A stretch of DNA of 41,194 nt from a virus (IMGVR_UViG_3300021368_001084:1-41194); one strand, 5' to 3'. Shown: positions 28,901 to 40,800, counted from the first letter of the stretch. Made by a program: numbers and translations. The notes: generated by a model from the letters alone, not told the origin.

Positions 28901-31291
28901 GGATTCTATTCTCCAAGTTTGATTGAGAATATTACCACAACTCTAGATGTTGCAAGTTATCAAATTACTGTAGCTTCCACAACTGGACTTCAGGTAGGAA
29001 TGGTCGCCACTGTTATTAGTGGAGATGGTGTCGTCTTATCAGATACAAGAATTCAAAGTATCGATAGTTCTACACAACTAACTCTAGATAAATTACCATC
29101 TACAGGTGGAACTACTACTCTATCATTCTCTGGTGTTGAATACACAGATGGTGTTCAGAGAGGTGTTGATTATGTTGATATTTCTATCACAGCAACTACT
29201 CCAACACTATACTACTTCTGTGCGTCTGGTGACGGTCATGAAAACGAGGGTGGTGAAGATGGTGCAGAAGCATCAATCACTATCGATCCAAATAACCCTA
29301 AAGTATTTGGTAGCGGATTCTTACTAAGAGCAACGGATATTTCTACAGTTAATATCATCAGAATGGAAGTTCTGGATGGTGAAGTCTCTGCAGAAACAAT
29401 CACAGCAACATCTGGAACTATTCCAACTCTGGATGCAACAACATTAACAACAGAAACTACTGAAGCATCAACTAGTGTTACTACTCCACTTGTTACAAAT
29501 GGAACCACAGGACCAGTAACATTAACAGGAACATCAATTATTTCAACTAATGACTTCACAGTTGGTGGTTTTGGTGTAACTCAGGCAGACGGTAATGTAT
29601 TAACCAGTGGTGAACTCAAGACTACAGACAAACTCAATGTAAACGATAACGTATTCATTGAAAATAACATTATTTCTACTGATGCTGGTAGTGACCTAAT
29701 TCTTACTGCTCCTACAGGCAAGGTTACTAGAGTTACTGGTTTTGCATCTCTTAATATCCCTGCAGGTACAACTGCACAACGTCCTGGTGCAACAGGTGCT
29801 GCAAACGGTTCTATCAGATTTAATACTGATAGTGGACAATACGAAGGTTATAGTGCTGCAACTTCTTCCTGGTCTTCTCTTGGTGGTGTAAGAGACTTGG
29901 ATGGAAACACATACATCACTGCAGAACTTTCTATTGGTTCTAATGATAACACACTTTGGTTCTACAATGATGGAACTAATACTGTTAAGTTTACACCAAA
30001 TGAATTAGAATTTAGAACTAATAAGACTATCAAGTCTGCTAACACTGCTGCTCCTGCATTTACTGAGTGGGTTGCAAATGCTCCTGTTCTAGTTGGTGCA
30101 TATCTCAAGCATAAGAATAATCTTTATGAGGTAACTGTTGCAGGAACAACTGCTACTAGCGGTAACGAACCAACACACACTTCTGGAACAGCAACAAATG
30201 GATCAGCAACTCTATCCTTCTGGGGTCTTGCAGTTGGACCTCTAACATTTGTTGACGTTGAGGAAATTAGATTAGATCCATTAGGTTCTTCTCCTCTTGT
30301 AATCAACGGAGATTTAAGACTAAGAGACAATATCATTGGTACAGATCTAAATGATCTTATCTTACAACCTAACGCTGGTAAGAAAATTGTATGTAATACA
30401 AACACCACATTAGCAGTTCCTGCTGGAACAGATGCCGAAAGAGGTGCAGTAGTTCAAGGTGGTATCAGATTTAACACAACTGCTGGTCAGTTTGAAGGTT
30501 ATGATGGATCTAACTGGGGTTCTCTTGGTGGTGTTAAAGACGTTGATCAGAACACTTACATTATTCCCGAGACTGCTCCTGGTGCAAACGAGAACATCTT
30601 GTATTTCTACAATGATGGAACCAACACGATGCGTCTCACTGCATCTGCACTTGAGTTCTACTCTGTAGATACTATCATCTCTAGCACATCTGGTGAGTTT
30701 GAGATTACAGCAGGTTTGATGACATTTGATAATGCTGAAACAACTCTTGATAATACTCAAGCAGATAGAACATTCTTACATTCTAGTAAGCAGTACTTCG
30801 ACTTAGGTCTTTCTGGTGGTCTTTCTGTTGATCCAATCCTTAGACTTGATAATCAAGGTGATGTCTATTTCAACACTGGTTTTGGAACTGGTAATTTTAA
30901 TGGCGTTAAAGTCTTCGATGGAGATCTTAAAGAGTTTGAACTTGCAGATGTCAGAATCTTGACAGAAAAAATTACTCTAGTTAAGGGTGCTTCTAATACT
31001 GGTGGATCTAACATGTATGACACAGCAGCAGAAGTTGGTTCAAAAACTGTTGTAATTGCAGAAAACTTAAATAGTAATGATAGAGAGTTCTTTGAGTTTG
31101 GTGTTATAGATAATGGAACAGACATTTTCCATACAGAGTATGGCAATGTTAAAACTGGCACACAGTTAATTGTCCCTACGTTTGAAAGAACTTCTGGAGG
31201 TCTTGCCAGAATCAATTTTGAACTTGGTGCTAATGTAACTTCTGGTCATAACATCGAGATTACTATCGTTTCCAACATTACGAAGAAATAA
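25907..31291 (+). CDS. Giant modular tail-fibre-like protein with two cupredoxin-like domains
   Basis: 1794 residues. Residues about 105-230 carry GSGYT-type beta modules (NAGTGYTPGSFL and similar). Residues about 268-375 look like a cupredoxin-like fold (YRFDMSDSS, then RYDCANHQNMGPAGGNISI). Four modules with the pattern 'TTGL-GxxV...SVDSATQITLS' follow at about 530-595, 598-654, 768-824 and 1015-1075. The last of these interrupts a second cupredoxin-like domain (YRFNTSDNSMSGHQF to LYYFCASGDGHENEGG, about 952-1128). The C-terminal third contains a duplicated block (GSIRFNTDSGQYEGY ... FYNDGTNT, and GGIRFNTTAGQFEGY ... FYNDGTNT). The end (FERTSGGLARINFEL) is beta-rich. It is likely a virion surface protein; the exact tail location is unknown. 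Confidence 0.85.
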   Translation: MPAIQVARTDTFEQQRVKINDISTALFNVTSGGSDLSTGNLQLGDGLVGNPSLKFVSDTTLGIYKPENKVLGFVNSGKKTVDFRLSEITAYQDINIQQRKLAQSLLVIVNAGSGYDPGTYEEISLIGGTGQNANADIVVNGFSGSVTNAGTGYTPGSFLTIPLQGGNGSGATASFTVPALEGAVTATGSAYLPGTYTNVPLTGGNGSGAEATIVTAGTSTPSGTITNAGAGYADGVYSQTQLFNTPVQTFVVTSVTNPNAGQAGEPNNIYNIDGANQPTLSMVQGNTYRFDMSDSSLAGDGSPGSEHRITFQDANGGSITFQDKFEFFAAGVWGQAGCFVDVTLKPDAPLGTNIVRYDCANHQNMGPAGGNISIITGTAGQYGWQGFADITISGGAVTDVTWVNSGLGYQVGDTLEIPYVNTGGTAPSTPFLYTVGTITNTGIVDSVTITDSGSGYQVGDVLSATDANLGGGGGSSFAYTVSTAPGDITDFTINEFGTGYQVNDVLTLPTQISNQSVYLPGSSPLFPATLSTGAATVTLTSTAQLQAGLFVNTSAGDTGELAQGTTIVSVDSATQITLSANPTVDGNANLVFSTSNLVQVTLPSTAGLSIGYLVEKVSGSGVLAAGTTVANVDDATTITLSAEPTALGPAVLNFIPAFGDPANDHQYTVNALGVVDTITLDNVGNGYSPGDEFTINSGDLTQPIEYPVTSKDVQKITFVQTIAAGTITTSDTIEALAGDITNITFTGGDTSQTTTGPLACNCVTGQFTATLSSTTGISVGDLVSEDSSGNLAIDVTVASVDSATQVTLSAAFLNTASINLTFTSDESGTFTGVASTGGNGSGATFDVVRNTNGTIASVAVNDGGLGYADADTLTIAGNLVGGATPANDITVTAATVNGATAIPILDVRTSSGNITSLLLETDQASLLTSGASVIKTGAASTVYTTDTVSSLEYRFYIDTGSGATLHPNLTLYVGSTYRFNTSDNSMSGHQFSFSTFPDGFYSPSLIENITTTLDVASYQITVASTTGLQVGMVATVISGDGVVLSDTRIQSIDSSTQLTLDKLPSTGGTTTLSFSGVEYTDGVQRGVDYVDISITATTPTLYYFCASGDGHENEGGEDGAEASITIDPNNPKVFGSGFLLRATDISTVNIIRMEVLDGEVSAETITATSGTIPTLDATTLTTETTEASTSVTTPLVTNGTTGPVTLTGTSIISTNDFTVGGFGVTQADGNVLTSGELKTTDKLNVNDNVFIENNIISTDAGSDLILTAPTGKVTRVTGFASLNIPAGTTAQRPGATGAANGSIRFNTDSGQYEGYSAATSSWSSLGGVRDLDGNTYITAELSIGSNDNTLWFYNDGTNTVKFTPNELEFRTNKTIKSANTAAPAFTEWVANAPVLVGAYLKHKNNLYEVTVAGTTATSGNEPTHTSGTATNGSATLSFWGLAVGPLTFVDVEEIRLDPLGSSPLVINGDLRLRDNIIGTDLNDLILQPNAGKKIVCNTNTTLAVPAGTDAERGAVVQGGIRFNTTAGQFEGYDGSNWGSLGGVKDVDQNTYIIPETAPGANENILYFYNDGTNTMRLTASALEFYSVDTIISSTSGEFEITAGLMTFDNAETTLDNTQADRTFLHSSKQYFDLGLSGGLSVDPILRLDNQGDVYFNTGFGTGNFNGVKVFDGDLKEFELADVRILTEKITLVKGASNTGGSNMYDTAAEVGSKTVVIAENLNSNDREFFEFGVIDNGTDIFHTEYGNVKTGTQLIVPTFERTSGGLARINFELGANVTSGHNIEITIVSNITKK
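29722..30673 (+). repeat. Internal protein-level duplication within the 1794-residue gene
   Basis: Copy 1 (about 29722-30022) and copy 2 (about 30388-30673) share the order PAGT, IRFNT-GQ-EGY, W-SLGGV-D-D-NTYI, N-L-FYNDGTNT and LEF. An insert between them contains APAFTEWV ... EPTHTSG. Boundaries are approximate. Confidence 0.8.
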
Positions 31292-31294
31292 CCA

Positions 31295-31795
31295 ATGGCA
31301 ACCACAATCGAAAAATTTGATTCTAAAGGTGGATTTTCTGTAGGCAAAACTATCGTCGTTGACGAGTTAAGGAATGCCAAAGATATCAATACTTTAGAAT
31401 TAAAAAATAGCAATTTTACTGATAGTAATACAACTCGTTATATCTTAAGAGGTCTTAATACCTCTACTCTTGACTTGGATGGATTAGGAACAAAAATTCC
31501 TATTGCAAACTCAACACTTAATTTTATTACAGGAAACATCATTGCTGTAAATGATGCAGGAACTGTATATGCAACTAAGTTTGAAACTGCAGTTTCTTGT
31601 GATGGATCTGGAAATGTAACTGTTATGTCTAGTTTCCAAACAGTAATCAAAGATGATATCCCATCTGGTGAAACTTGGAACATCGTTCCTACTGGAGGAA
31701 CAAATAATTTTAGCTACAATACGACTAGAGCTGGCACAACTTCAACCATTAAGTGGGTTTCATCCACTGAAGTTATCAGTATCGCCTGGGCGTGA
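31295..31795 (+). CDS. Small beta-rich tail-operon protein, unrecognised
   Basis: 166 residues, starting three bases after the previous stop. Rich in Thr, Ser and Asn with alternating hydrophobic residues (RYILRGLNTSTLDLDG, ETWNIVPTGGTNN). No signal peptide or membrane helix. The N-terminus (IEKFDSKGGFSVGKTIVVDE) resembles the opening of short phage virion proteins that accompany tail fibres, but I do not assign a family. Operon position supports a minor tail protein. Confidence 0.75.
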   Translation: MATTIEKFDSKGGFSVGKTIVVDELRNAKDINTLELKNSNFTDSNTTRYILRGLNTSTLDLDGLGTKIPIANSTLNFITGNIIAVNDAGTVYATKFETAVSCDGSGNVTVMSSFQTVIKDDIPSGETWNIVPTGGTNNFSYNTTRAGTTSTIKWVSSTEVISIAWA

Positions 31796-31797
31796 TG

Positions 31798-31804
31798 CTA
31801 AATA
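31798..31804 (+). promoter_or_regulatory. Weak late-promoter-like box CTAAATA
   Basis: CTAAATA lies in the 44-base gap before the fibre gene and keeps only the TAAATA part of the late consensus. No terminator separates it from the upstream gene, so read-through may suffice. Confidence 0.25.
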
Positions 31805-31839
31805 TACAATAGGAAAAAAGTCAAGGGCACGGGAACACC

Positions 31840-34800
31840 ATGAGTTTTCATATTAATTCCGATAAAGAGAAAATTAGGGGCGTCAACCCTAAACTCATCG
31901 GTGATAATGAAGCTACGATTAGAGTAGGCACGGGCGCAGATGAGAAAGAAGTCTTGCGTACTGAGTTGGACATTAACACGTCCTTACCTCGTGTTGGTAT
32001 TAACCGAACTGGACAAAGAGTTAACAACATTGTTCTCGATACCGCAGGAACGGGATATACGGTAAACCCTGACGTTACAATCACTGGAGGAGGCGGTAGC
32101 GGCGCTCTAGCATCCGCGTTTATCTTCAATGGTAAAGTCACTACTATTGCTGTTAACACTCCTGGAACGGGGTATACGAGTGCTCCTCTAGTCACTATCT
32201 CTGGTGGTGGCGGTCAAGGTGCAACTGCAACGGCATTCCTCGATACTGTTGATTACGAACTTGACATTAACGGTGCTATTAGAACATCTACGTCTATCAT
32301 TTCTGATACGGCGAGAATTCTAAACCTGGATATTGATAACTTTGTTACTCCAGATGCTAACTTCAGGGGTCCTAACCTGAAGACTTACATGAATAACACA
32401 GGAACACTGTGGTCTTCTAGTGTTATTCTACAGAAAGATCAGTACAGATATTTTGGTGCTAACGTTTATCAAGCACTGAATACTGGACAAACTGGATCTG
32501 AGGCACCAGAACACGTAGATGGTGTTGTCAAAAACGGTGAAGTTGACTTCAAACACATTGGTTTCCGCGTCAACGATCCAAATGAATTTGGATATAATAC
32601 TACTGGTGACGCTGGAGTATTCCCAAGATCAATTACACCTCTACTAGGTGATAGATCTGACAAGATTGCAACCACAGAATACGTCCTCAACCTAGCAACG
32701 AATGATGTTGGTGGTCGTATTTACGTTTCACAGCAGATTGGTTCTGACCTAAACGATGGTCGTTCTGCTGTAAACCCAGTTAGAACAATTAAAAAGGCAG
32801 CACAGGAAGCATGGAAAACTCCTGGTGTCAAAGAAACTATTATCGTTTCTGGTGGAGATTATGTAGAAGATAACCCAATCTCTCTACCACCAGACTGCTC
32901 GGTTGTTGGTGATAACTTGCGTCTGGTAATTATCAGACCTGCCAACCCTGGCAAACACATCATGAAGTTCGGTGATAAGAACTATGTGATTGGTGTTACT
33001 TATCGTGACCAAATTGATTCCAACGGTGACCCAGTTGCTACTTGGGATTTTGCGATGGTCTTTGACGATAAGCAAAGAATTATCGTTGATAGAGAAGTAA
33101 ATGGTGATTTTGGAACATCCTTCCCAGTTGGTCATCAAATCTTCGGACCACAACAGTTCCGTGTTTCTTTCCAGAACAACACAGGTCTTGCCACATTAAC
33201 ATCAAATTTAATTGTAAAAGGTGTTAACACTGGTTCTAGAGCAAAAATTATTGACGTAACATTTGCAGATACAACAGGTGCTAGTGCATTTGTAAATGGA
33301 ACAATCGATGTACAGTTAACATCTGGTTCTTTCGTTGAAGGTGAGCAATTCTCATACATCACATCTGCTGGTGCAGGTTCTGCTATCAACCTCAATATCT
33401 CTGGTCAACAGGGAGCAAACGTTTTAAGATTTACACAAGATCCAACAGGAACTATTCCTGGAGGCACAGTTGTTCAATTGATAGGAACACCGTCTTCTGG
33501 AAGTGCTTTCACTGGATTCTATGAAGTTGCTGCTATTGACAGCACACAATCTGCAAGCAATATCTGGGATGTAACTTTCTTCCCAATTCTAAACGCACCT
33601 TCGTGGGATGCTACAGGAGTTGGAGGTACATACACAATCAACCAAGCAACAGCAGTAACACAAACAATCGACACGACCAAGATTAAGTCGATTCGTGCTG
33701 AGGGTGAGGTTGTATCTGTAGATGATGATTATACCACAACTCTACCTATTTCTAGAATTGACTTCTCTCTACAGGGAGATCCAAGCATTGCAACTGGTGG
33801 TTTCCAGAGTGCTCAGTTTGGTAATGCAGAAGACCTTGGTGGTATTGTATTCTACACTAACGCACTAGTTGGTAGAACTAATACACATGACTTCAAAGAA
33901 GGTCAAGAAATTTTACTCGAAAACTTACCAACATCTAATCCAGATCTTTCGTTCCTTAACGGAAAACAAAGAATTTACAAGGTCATTGAAGACGCTGATG
34001 GTCGTTGCAGAAGATTTGTTATTCCTAAGAAAGTTCCATCTATTACAGATGCAAACTTAGATCCAGGTCAATTTGCAACCGTCAAGAGTTTCTCTAAAGT
34101 AGTTACTCTATCCCTACTCAACTCTCCAAACACATTCCCTCTATCTACACCTGTAGAAAGAAGATTCCAAGATGCTTGCACATTCTTACGCAACAACAGA
34201 GAGTTTATTGCAGATGAAGTTGTAGGAAGAATCAATAGACAATTTGCTAAAGATTACTATCAAGTATCTGAAATTACTGGTGGCGGAGATACATTCAAAG
34301 TATTCTTAGGTCAGACTCCAGTAACTCATACTTATGTTTCTGGTGGTACAGTTAAATTTGAAAATACAACTGTAAACATTACTGGTTTTGTTTACGATAA
34401 TGCAAACACTGGATATGCAACTATCACAGTTGATACTGCACTAACAACTCTAGTAGATGATGACACTGTTAAGCTAGCAGATATTCTACTGTCATGTGAA
34501 GCTGGTCAAAAGACTTATCCTTCTTACAGTTCTCCAACTAGTGGAAATAATACTGGAAGCGATGGTGATGAACAGTGCCGTCAAGATGTTATCCACTTTG
34601 TCAATGCTCTTATCAGAGACTTGGAATTTGGTTCCAACTTCAACATCATTGAAGCAGCGAAGAAGTATATTGTTGGTGGAGACATTGCATACATCAAAGA
34701 TGAGATTGTTCAGAACTTCCGTGCTATTGAATATGCACGAGAGCTTTGCATCTATGCAATGAGAAACTGGAGAACTGGCAACGGCACTCCAACAGATCCA

Positions 34801-37800
34801 ATTTATACACCAGTATATTCTACTGTACCAAGATACTTTGATGATACTGTAATTACATCTACAGCATTATTAAATGCAGATGGAACTCCAAATAATACTG
34901 GTTTTGCTTGTAACGATGTAAGATCTGCAATTGATACTCTTGCATTCCTCTGGGTTGATGTTATCACAAAGAACCAGAATGGAACTTATCTAGATGCAGC
35001 GTATCTAATTGAAAGAAACAAGCATCTTATTGCTGATCAAGCACTCCGTGATACACTCGGTCAGTTCCCACTATTTGCGCTTGATAATACAAACGAGAGA
35101 AAGTGTAAGAGAGACATTGCTATTACACTAAGTAATCTAGCAAAAGACCTTTGCTTTGGTGGTAACGAGAATATTGTTGCTGCTGCCGAAAGTTACTTTA
35201 CCTCTACTGCTCTAACTGGAATTCCAGAAGCACAAAGAGCAGAAACAGTTTATGCATATCAAAGAGCTAAGACATATGCTATCGCAGCAATGCGAAATTG
35301 GAGTGATGGTACATATGTAGATTTCACTCCAACTAATGCAGTTTACACAGCATCAACAGGTGCGTTAGATGTAATCTTCCCTGATCCAATTGTTGCTCCT
35401 GTTGTAGGAGATAGAATTGCATTTAAAGAAGAAGCAATTGCATTCCAATGCACATACAACAGCAATACAGAGACACACTCCAGTCCACTAAGAACAGATG
35501 CAAACTACGGTAAGAGTCATGTTATCACAGCAGTAAGTTCTTCTGGTGGTGTTACCACAGTTAGTTGTAATGTTGGTGATGCTGGTCTCGCATCTGGTTC
35601 TGCACATACTTTTGTTAGTGCTGTAGCTAATGGATCAATCCTTATCTACAATCCAACTCAACTCACATCTCCAATTCCTAAGTTTGAAGATTGGAATATT
35701 CTTCTAGATGCTAGTGCAGGAAATGCTTTAGCACAACACACACCAACAGCGGCAACATACAACCCTGCTAATGGTGACTTCACAATGACTGTGGTTGGTC
35801 ATAGTGTTACTACAAGCAATAGCATTAAACTTGCTCCTGAATCATTCACATTTACATGTGCAATGGATGGCAATGCTACAGAGCATAGATTGCCAGAATC
35901 TGGTCAAGCAGCATATGCAAATTCTTTACCAGTCACATCAACAACTGCCGATACATTTACAATTAATGTTGGTGCATCTGGTCCTGATCAACAATGGACT
36001 CCATCAGATGCAACATATGATCCTGCTACAGGTTCTTTAGTTCTAACCATTGGTAGTGGTCATGGACTATCTACTGGTGAAGGTGTTGTAATTGATGATG
36101 GTGGTCTATCGTTTACCTGTACGATGGATGGTAATCAGACTACCAAGACTTATCCACGTAACGGAATTGATCCTTATTCTGGAAGATCTATCCCAATCGA
36201 TAGCGTAACTGATACAACTATTACCCTAAACGTTGGTGTATCTGGTCCTAACGTACAATTTACTGCCCTTTCTGGTACAACCTACGATGCAACAACTGGT
36301 GATCTAGTTCTGAACATCGGTCAGCATGGTCTTGGAGTAGGTCGTGGTATCGTAATTGCTACTGATTCCCTCTCCTTTACTTGTGATCAGGATAGCAATG
36401 GTTCTATTCACACATATCCTCGTGCATCTGACCCTGCTGCAGGTCAATCATTAGCTATTACAGCAGTTGGTTCTACTCAACATACAGTTACTAACGCAGT
36501 TTATACCGCATCTAATGGCAGATTGGTACTAACATCTGCTGGTCACGGTTTTGCTAATGGAGATTACATCAAAATTGCTGATGGATCTCTCACATTTACC
36601 TGTGATCTAGATGGCAATACAGCACAGAAAGCATATCCTCGTGCTAACTTCGACTATCCAAGTGGAAGATGGTTACAGATCAGTAATGTAACTACCGATA
36701 CGTTTGAGGTTAGTGTTGGCAATTCTTCTTATACTGGAGCACATACATTTGTAAGTGCTACAGCTAACGGCATTGATAGACAGACTGGAACAATTACAGT
36801 TAATGTTGGTGCATCTCCTGCTGGTCAGCAGTATACACATAATTTTGTATCCTCAACAGTTGGTGCAATCTCACATAGTCCACAGTCTGCACACACATTT
36901 GTAACTGCTGCTACTAATTGCCTCAAGCATCTACCACAATCTGCACATACATTTGTAAGAGCAGCACAGAATGCTGCTGTTGTATATGCTTCTGGTGGTA
37001 ACGCTAATTGTTCTGGTGTTGCATCTTCCATCAACACATCGATGGAACTCTTTGAAGACATTCTAGATGGAACAATTCCTGCAGGATCTACTAATAGAAC
37101 TAGCAATCCTCTATATGATACCGCACAAATTCTTTCTTATCCAGAGAACTTTGTTACTGATTCAAATAACAATCGTCTGGCAATTCGTGGTATCTTTGAT
37201 GATTATCCAATTATTGAAGCATCTCCATACACCCAGAACGCTTCTGTTATCTCCTTCCTAGGTGGTGGCGGTGCTGAGGTTGACGGTGCTAAAGTCAAGC
37301 AACCTAACTGTCCTTTCCCTGGTCTGGAACTAGACGGAACAGCATCCTTCCCGAACCAAGGTAAGTCGATGGTTGCATCGGCATTTACGATTGTCTCCTT
37401 TGGTGGTACTGGTTATAAGGTCATCAACGATGGTTACACCCAGTTGGTTTCCGTCTTCGTTATCTTCTGTGCTGACGGTGTTCTTGCTGAGTCTGGTGGT
37501 TATTGCTCCATCACGAACTCTGCTACAAACTTCGGTCAGTTCGCACTAAGAGGTGTAGGTTTCCGTAAGGATCCATATGAGTTTGACATCGCAACAATCT
37601 CCAACGTTTCCTCTACTCCAACTGGTAGAACTATTCTAACAGTAAGTGGTCTTGGTAGAGAACCACTAGAGCACTATGTTGTCAAGATTGACGGATACGA
37701 AAATACAAATCCTGATATTGAATACTTCATTGATGTCGTTGCTGGCGTCACTGTTGGTCCTCCTTTCTCTGCTCAGCTAACGATCGATGATGGTACTGGT

Positions 37801-40800
37801 GGTGCCATGGATCTAACAGATAAGTCCACTGGTCAAGCAGTAGCTACCAGTGTTCTATCTGGTCAGACAATCAATCTACACAGACCATCTATTGTTAACT
37901 CCTCCTCTCATACTTGGGAATTTGCAGGTTCTGGTACTAACTATCTTGCACTACCTGAGAACGGTGGTACTAAGATCGAAGCATACGAGCAAGTATCTGA
38001 GCAATATGGTCGTGTATACGTCTCTGGTACTGACGAACTTGGTGACTTCAAGGTTGGTACATTTGCTAGAATCGAAAACAGAACTGGTGCTATTACCTTT
38101 ACTGGTACGGTTACCATCTCTGAAGTTGAATTCTTGAAACTGAAAGGTGGTGACGTTGTTGTTACTGGTTTCGACGCATCTAACACACTTGGTGGTGCTA
38201 ACTCCAGTGACTCTAAACTACCTACTCAGAAGGCAGTTAGAGATTATATCACTAACAACCTCGGTCCATACATCAACAAACCATATTCTACGAACGCTGT
38301 TCCTAGAGCACTGGTTGAACTTACTGACTCTGGTAAGATCTCTATCGACCAGATCCCAGCACTTAGACCATTCAGTGTCTTCACTGTTGCAAACCAAGCA
38401 GAGAGAACATCTCTAGAAGGCGCACTTGCTGGTGACATTGCAATTCAACAGGATACATCACAGTCATTCATTCTTAACAATGACAACGATAGTCTCTTCC
38501 TTGGATTCCAACCAGATGCAAGTCTTGCATTTACTGTTGGTGACATCTTCACTGGTAGTTTAACTGGTGGTCGTATTCAAGCTACTGAGTACAGAAAGGG
38601 TGTTGTCTATCAGATCAACGTTACTAACGGTGGTTCTGGTTACACTACTGCTCCTACAATTACATTCTCTGGTGGTAACCCAGAAGCAGGCGCAGTATCA
38701 GCAGCAGCAACTTGTACCATTGCAAACGGTCAAGTTGTTACTGTCACAATCATTGACTTTAATGGATTTAAAGGTGGTAAAGGATATACCACTGCTCCTA
38801 CCGTAACATTTGCTGCTCCTGTTGGTGCTGGTACACAAGCAGTTGGTAATGCTCTAATTGAGAGCAGACTGTATGGTGATATCGTTAACAACATCAAGAT
38901 TGAAGATACTGATACATTCGACGATAGCACATCGCCTACTGCAAATACAGTCAACATTAACAGAGTTGTCAATACTTCTTCCTTCACCAACTCTAACTGG
39001 GTATCTCTATCTTCTAACCAGATTGCTGCATCTGACATCACATCTGGTGTTATTGAAACAGATAGACTTGCATCTGGTGGTGCTGCAAACTCCTTTACCT
39101 TCCTCCGTGGTGATCAGAACTTTGCTCTCGCAATGCAATCCATTAAGGGTGCTGAGGGTAGATACTTTGCAAAACTAGCATCTCAGTGTACTACAGGATC
39201 ATCTCAGATGGTCTTTACCACGAACTCTGATGTTCTTATCGGTCACGAAGTTAAGAACACTGTAAGTGGTGTCCAAGCTAATACAAACATTACTGGTGTT
39301 ATTACAGCAGCAGGTCTAACTACGATCTCCCTAAACAACCCAGTCAATGCAACGATTCCTCTTGGAACAATTATTGAATTCGAGCGTGGTGCATCTCCAC
39401 TAACGTTTGAGTCAACATTCACTCAAGGTGGATTCGTTGATGACGTTATTATTGCTAACGCTGGTTCTGGTTATACCAACGGTCAATACTTCGACGTATC
39501 TCTAGTTGGAGGATCTGGAACAGGTCTCAAGGTAAACTTTGTTGTTGCAGGTAACGCAGTTACAGAAATTACCGTAACTGATGGTGGTACTGGATACAGC
39601 GGTGACTTTACTATCACTACTGCTCCTGGTGCATTAGGTGCTGGTTCTAATCTTGTCTTAGAAGCAAAAGTTTCTACTGTTAACAGACAGTATGCAAACG
39701 TTGCTATTGACGTTCAGAGAGCTACTGATCTCACAATTTCTGCTGACCTCTACGGTACAATTGGTGTTTCTAGATTCAAGAAATCTCAGTTTAACATCGG
39801 TCAAGCAGGTAACGGTTCTATCGAACTTAAGACTGGTGCAGACAGTGGACTTGACGCTGACTTACTAGACGGTGTACAAGGTTCCTTCTACCTCAATGCT
39901 AGTAACATGAGTGCTGGTACTCTATCTTCTGATAGACTATCTGGAACTTATAACATCTCAATTTCTGGTACAGCAGGTAACACGATTCGTGTTCTCACAG
40001 GTACTAACAACCCATCTTCTTCTCCTGCTCCTAACAACTTCAGTTCTGGTATTGTTTCTAACACAATCTTCAACAGTGCTAACGGACTAAACGACGGTGG
40101 CACCAGAAACATGACCGTAACCTTCAGAAATGGTGGGTCTGGTTTCGATGCTGGATTTGGTGGTGTAAGACAACTTGCATTCACGGATAATGACAACATG
40201 TATATCCGTGGTTCTGGAACTGGTGTTTCTAGTTTCGGTACATGGGCAAAAGTCTGGTCGTCTCTAAATGACGGTCTTGATTCTGGTCTTGACGCTGACA
40301 GACTTGACAATAGACAAGGTGACTGGTATCAGAATGCACTTAACATCAACTACGGAACATTATCTGATAACAGACTTCCTAGATTTATCAGTGCAACCAA
40401 CTTTAGAGATAATGTAACTGTCAAAGGATTCCTTGGTGATCCTAAGTTCAGAATTTACTTCTCTGGAGTTATTCTCGATACATCTTCTACTGGTGTATTT
40501 GCTCCTGGTAATCCTATCAACCTCTACAATGCTAACGCACAGGCAGTTGGTAGCTTTACTATTGACTCGGTTACTGTTAATGATGACACCTCTGACAACT
40601 TCAATGACTTCACCATTCTAATTGGTAGACTTACTTCTGGTAACTTTATTGGTGCTCTTACCGCTGGTAGTGCATCTAACAGACAACCATTTGATGACTT
40701 TACTCTAGAAGATGGTAACACAGTAGATGTTGGTAAGATTGTTAACAATGCTGGATCTGGTGAACTAAAACTTGGAAGAGTTGATGGTCAATCATCTAGT

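Noticed and set aside
35335-36745. Repeats considered as a CRISPR-like or satellite DNA array
   Set aside because: The periodicity is at protein level within one open frame; the units are over 200 bases and diverged in DNA, with no short identical repeats and spacers.
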